NCBI GenBank assembly: GCA_007121575.1
Contig: SKKJ01000177.1
Coordinates: 1 to 8,278 of the forward strand
Source of the DNA: Natronomonas sp.
GTDB taxonomy: Archaea; Halobacteriota; Halobacteria; Halobacteriales; Haloarculaceae
Length of the DNA stretch: 8,278 bases
Direction of reading: 5' to 3'
The position numbers and the translations under genes were made by a program. The notes below the pieces were generated by a model that was not told where the DNA came from, made no database searches, and was given only the letters and a program-made list of their open reading frames with translations. Positions 6,349-8,278 of this stretch are shown here, piece by piece (position 1 is the first letter of the stretch; each line of letters opens with the position of its first letter).

Positions 6349-6783
6349 ATGGGTCAACACGTTCTCGTTCCGGTTGACGGTTCCGAAGAGGCCGAAGAGG
6401 CGCTCGAATACGCGTTGGAAGACGTTCCAGACGCGAAGATCACGCTGGTACACGTAGTCAACCCGGTTAGCTCGTTCAGCTACGGCGGAGACGATTACTT
6501 CGACGCTGAGGCGTATCAAGAACAGCTCGATCAACAACACGCCCGTGGCGAGGAGCTACTCGAGAAGTGCCGTGACATCGCGAAAGCCCACGGTATCGAG
6601 GCGGAAACGGTTCTCGAAACCGGGAAGCCCTCGGAAACGATTCTCGAAGTGGCCGAAGCGAACGAAGTCGATCACATCGTCATGGGAAGTAGAGGCCGGT
6701 CCGGAGTCGGACGAGTGCTGTTCGGGAGCGTCGCGGAGGCGGTCACACGACGAGCATCGGTTCCGGTGACGATCGTCCGATAA
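6349..6783 (+). CDS. Universal stress protein, UspA family (ATP-binding type)
   Basis: A 144-residue single-domain Usp protein with a cytoplasmic Rossmann-like alpha/beta fold that usually forms dimers. It opens MGQHVLVPVDGSEEAEEAL, with the family's VPVDGS strand and loop. Residues 113-127 match the nucleotide motif G-2x-G-9x-G-S exactly (Gly113, Gly116, Gly126, Ser127), so ATP binding is likely. The end, VPVTIVR, is the usual last strand. Such proteins are linked to stress survival; the specific role here is unknown. It lies on the opposite strand to the men genes, between menA (divergent) and menB (convergent, 51-base gap), with its own strong promoter and an upstream palindrome. The start is supported by length, promoter spacing and the family N-terminus. 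Confidence 0.93.
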   Translation: MGQHVLVPVDGSEEAEEALEYALEDVPDAKITLVHVVNPVSSFSYGGDDYFDAEAYQEQLDQQHARGEELLEKCRDIAKAHGIEAETVLETGKPSETILEVAEANEVDHIVMGSRGRSGVGRVLFGSVAEAVTRRASVPVTIVR

Positions 6784-6834
6784 CGCGAACGGAGTGTGAA
6801 TGCGAGCTCACGAAACGTCCCGCTTTCGACGGTG

Positions 6835-7737
6835 TCAGTAGTGCCACTCGAACCGTTTGAAATCAGGATCGCGTCCTTCGTTGAACGCGTCTCGGCCTTC
6901 CTTCGCTTCGTCGGTCATATAGCCGAGTCGAGTCGCCTCGCCGGCGAACACCTGCTGGCCGATGAGTCCGTCCGAATCCATATTGAACGCGTATTTGAGC
7001 ATCCGAATCGCCATCGGTGATTTCGAACAGATTTCGTTCGCCCACTCGTGGGCGACCGCTTCGAGCGCGTCGTGTTCGATCGCCTCGTTCGCCATCCCCA
7101 TTTCGACGGCTTCGTTCGCGGAATAGGTCTTGCCGAGAAAGAACACCTCTCGCGCTTTCTTGTGTCCGATCTGCCGGGCTAGGTATGCGGAACCGAACCC
7201 GGCATCGAACGAAGCGACATCGGGATCGGTCTGCAGAAACTTCGCGTGTTCTTCCGAGGCGAGCGTCATATCACAGACGACGTGTAGAGAGTGACCGCCG
7301 CCGACGGCCCAGCCGGGAACGACCGCGATGACGGGTTTCGGGATATGTCTGATCAGCCGTTGGACTTCAAGGATGTGAAGCCGCGGGGCACTTTGCACGT
7401 CGCCGTCGGAAGGTGCTGCTTCGCTATCATTTCTGTACTCATACCCGGCATCGCCACGGATGCGTTGATCGCCGCCCGAACAGAACGCCCAGCCGCCGTC
7501 TTTCGGTGACGGGCCGTTGCCCGTCAACAACACGCAGCCGACATCCGTCTGCCGTTTCGCGTGATCGAGCGCCGTATAGAGTTCGTCGACCGTTTCGGGG
7601 CGAAAGGCGTTCCGAACCTCGGGGCGATCGAACGCAATCCGGACCGCGCCAGTCTCGGTCGATCGGTGATAGGTGATGTCGTCGAACTCATCGGTGATCG
7701 GTTCCCACAGCTCCGAATCGAACAGTTCAGAGACCAT
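6835..7737 (-). CDS. menB: 1,4-Dihydroxy-2-naphthoyl-CoA synthase
   Basis: A 300-residue crotonase-superfamily enzyme that closes the second ring of o-succinylbenzoyl-CoA to form DHNA-CoA. Diagnostic segments are FCSGGDQ (85-91), the oxyanion-hole region GWAVGGGHSL (142-151), QTDPDVASFDAG (169-180) with Asp178, and GSAYLARQIGHKKARE (182-197). Asp171 matches Asp185 of the mycobacterial enzyme, the internal carboxylate of type II MenB; bicarbonate-dependent enzymes such as that of E. coli have Gly there. The active-site loop at about 95-118 is longer than in E. coli and acidic. The ATG at 7737 fits the family start. It is separated from menA by the plus-strand stress-protein gene, so it must have its own transcript or be read from folA, 77 bases upstream. 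Confidence 0.95.
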   Translation of the reverse strand: MVSELFDSELWEPITDEFDDITYHRSTETGAVRIAFDRPEVRNAFRPETVDELYTALDHAKRQTDVGCVLLTGNGPSPKDGGWAFCSGGDQRIRGDAGYEYRNDSEAAPSDGDVQSAPRLHILEVQRLIRHIPKPVIAVVPGWAVGGGHSLHVVCDMTLASEEHAKFLQTDPDVASFDAGFGSAYLARQIGHKKAREVFFLGKTYSANEAVEMGMANEAIEHDALEAVAHEWANEICSKSPMAIRMLKYAFNMDSDGLIGQQVFAGEATRLGYMTDEAKEGRDAFNEGRDPDFKRFEWHY

Positions 7738-7761
7738 TGTCGATGCTGCGCACCCGGCGAA

Positions 7762-7768
7762 GAAAAAG
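7762..7768 (-). promoter_or_regulatory. menB: T-rich element upstream of menB (possible TATA or folA terminator)
   Basis: The minus strand reads CTTTTTC, centred about 28 bases upstream of the menB ATG. It may act as a poor TATA box. Because it also lies about 47-53 bases after the folA stop on the same strand, it could be an archaeal T-tract terminator for folA. Inverted repeats CGATGCT (7741-7747) and AGCATCG (7789-7795) flank it. Confidence 0.3.
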
Positions 7769-7814
7769 GTACACGTAGCGAGTTACTGAGCATCGGAAAG
7801 TGCCGAGAAGCCGT

Positions 7815-8278
7815 TTACCGACGATAGGTGACAAAGCAGAGCTCACCGACGGATGTTCGATCACGTTCGACCCACGTCGAATCGATCTCCGGAAAGTACG
7901 TGTCCCCCTCCGGCGCCTCCGGAATTTCAGTTATGAGGAGTTCGTCCGCACGGCCGATGAACGCATCATATACCGTTGCACCCCCGATGATGTAGACCGT
8001 CTCTCGGTCTTCATCGAGAGCCGCCGCCGCAGCCTCAGTCGCTTCCTCGATGCCCTGTGCGTGAAATACACCGTTGGGGAGTTCGAGATCGGTTCGTCGA
8101 GAGAGGACGATGTTCGTCCGGCCGGGAAGCGGCCCACCGAGTCGCCGCTCTATCGACTCGTACGTCGTCCGCCCCATGACGACCGGATGGCCCATCGTCG
8201 TCTCTTTGAACCGCTTGAGATCGTCCGGATAGTGCCACGGCATTCCACCCTCCGATCCGATGACGCCGTTTTCGGCAA
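7815..8278 (-). CDS. folA: Dihydrofolate reductase, 5'-truncated by the window edge
   Basis: NADPH-dependent reduction of dihydrofolate to tetrahydrofolate, cytoplasmic. The 153 visible residues cover nearly the whole enzyme. The frame continues to base 8278 through AENGVIGSEGG before the Met at 8243. That Met is the internal residue of MPWHYPDDLKRFK, not the start, and about 10 N-terminal residues lie right of the window. Visible motifs are the substrate-binding Asp in PDDL (E. coli Asp27 position), VVMGRTTYESI for NADPH, LPGRTNIVLS with the folate-binding Arg, IIGGATVYDAF, and GDTYFPEI. The ending ELCFVTYRR fits the family. It lies 77 bases upstream of menB on the same strand; a shared transcript is possible but a T-tract lies between them. 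Confidence 0.94.
   Translation of the reverse strand, partial: AENGVIGSEGGMPWHYPDDLKRFKETTMGHPVVMGRTTYESIERRLGGPLPGRTNIVLSRRTDLELPNGVFHAQGIEEATEAAAAALDEDRETVYIIGGATVYDAFIGRADELLITEIPEAPEGDTYFPEIDSTWVERDRTSVGELCFVTYRR

Noticed and set aside
6796..6811. GTGA/TCAC inverted repeat between uspA and menB, resembling the upstream palindrome
   Set aside because: The arms are only 4 bp and the spacer differs; such repeats are common by chance.
8241..8243. ATG at 8243 as the folA start
   Set aside because: The residues before it (AENGVIGSEGG) match the conserved N-terminal region of dihydrofolate reductase, so the gene continues past the window edge.

Overview
The window reads as an ordinary chromosomal segment of a haloarchaeon (class Halobacteria). 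The reasons are proteins rich in Asp and Glu, GC-rich coding sequence, a haloarchaeal menaquinone gene set, and TATA boxes centred about 25-29 bases upstream of start codons, as expected for leaderless archaeal mRNAs. Genes are closely packed. I see no rRNA, tRNA, CRISPR array, insertion sequence, integrase or other sign of mobile DNA. No stretch longer than about 125 bases lacks a gene.

Left part (1-2715): the 3' part of a TRIC/YicG-type membrane channel gene enters from the left edge (+). It converges on a small winged-helix regulator gene (-), and a perfect 9-bp inverted repeat lies between their ends. The regulator is divergent from a DapA-superfamily aldolase/lyase gene (+). The aldolase gene converges on a TANGO2/NRDE-family gene (-) that starts with GTG.

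Middle and right part (2776-8278): the minus strand carries menaquinone biosynthesis genes, transcribed in the order menB, then menA, menC, menE. menA-menC-menE are almost contiguous (gaps of 1 and 11 bases) and share an apparent leaderless promoter. A universal stress protein gene (uspA type) on the plus strand sits between menB and menA. It is divergent from menA and convergent with menB. A dihydrofolate reductase gene (-) lies upstream of menB and runs off the right edge.

Together, MenC (o-succinylbenzoate formation), MenE (CoA activation), MenB (ring closure) and MenA (prenylation) cover the middle and late steps of menaquinone synthesis. menF, menD, menH and the final methyltransferase are not in the window.

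I found no convincing new biological system. The points most worth a second look are: a MenE whose A10 catalytic lysine position is threonine; a DapA-family enzyme lacking the arginine typical of true dihydrodipicolinate synthases; a 15-bp palindrome directly upstream of the uspA promoter; and the 9-bp hairpin between the first two genes.
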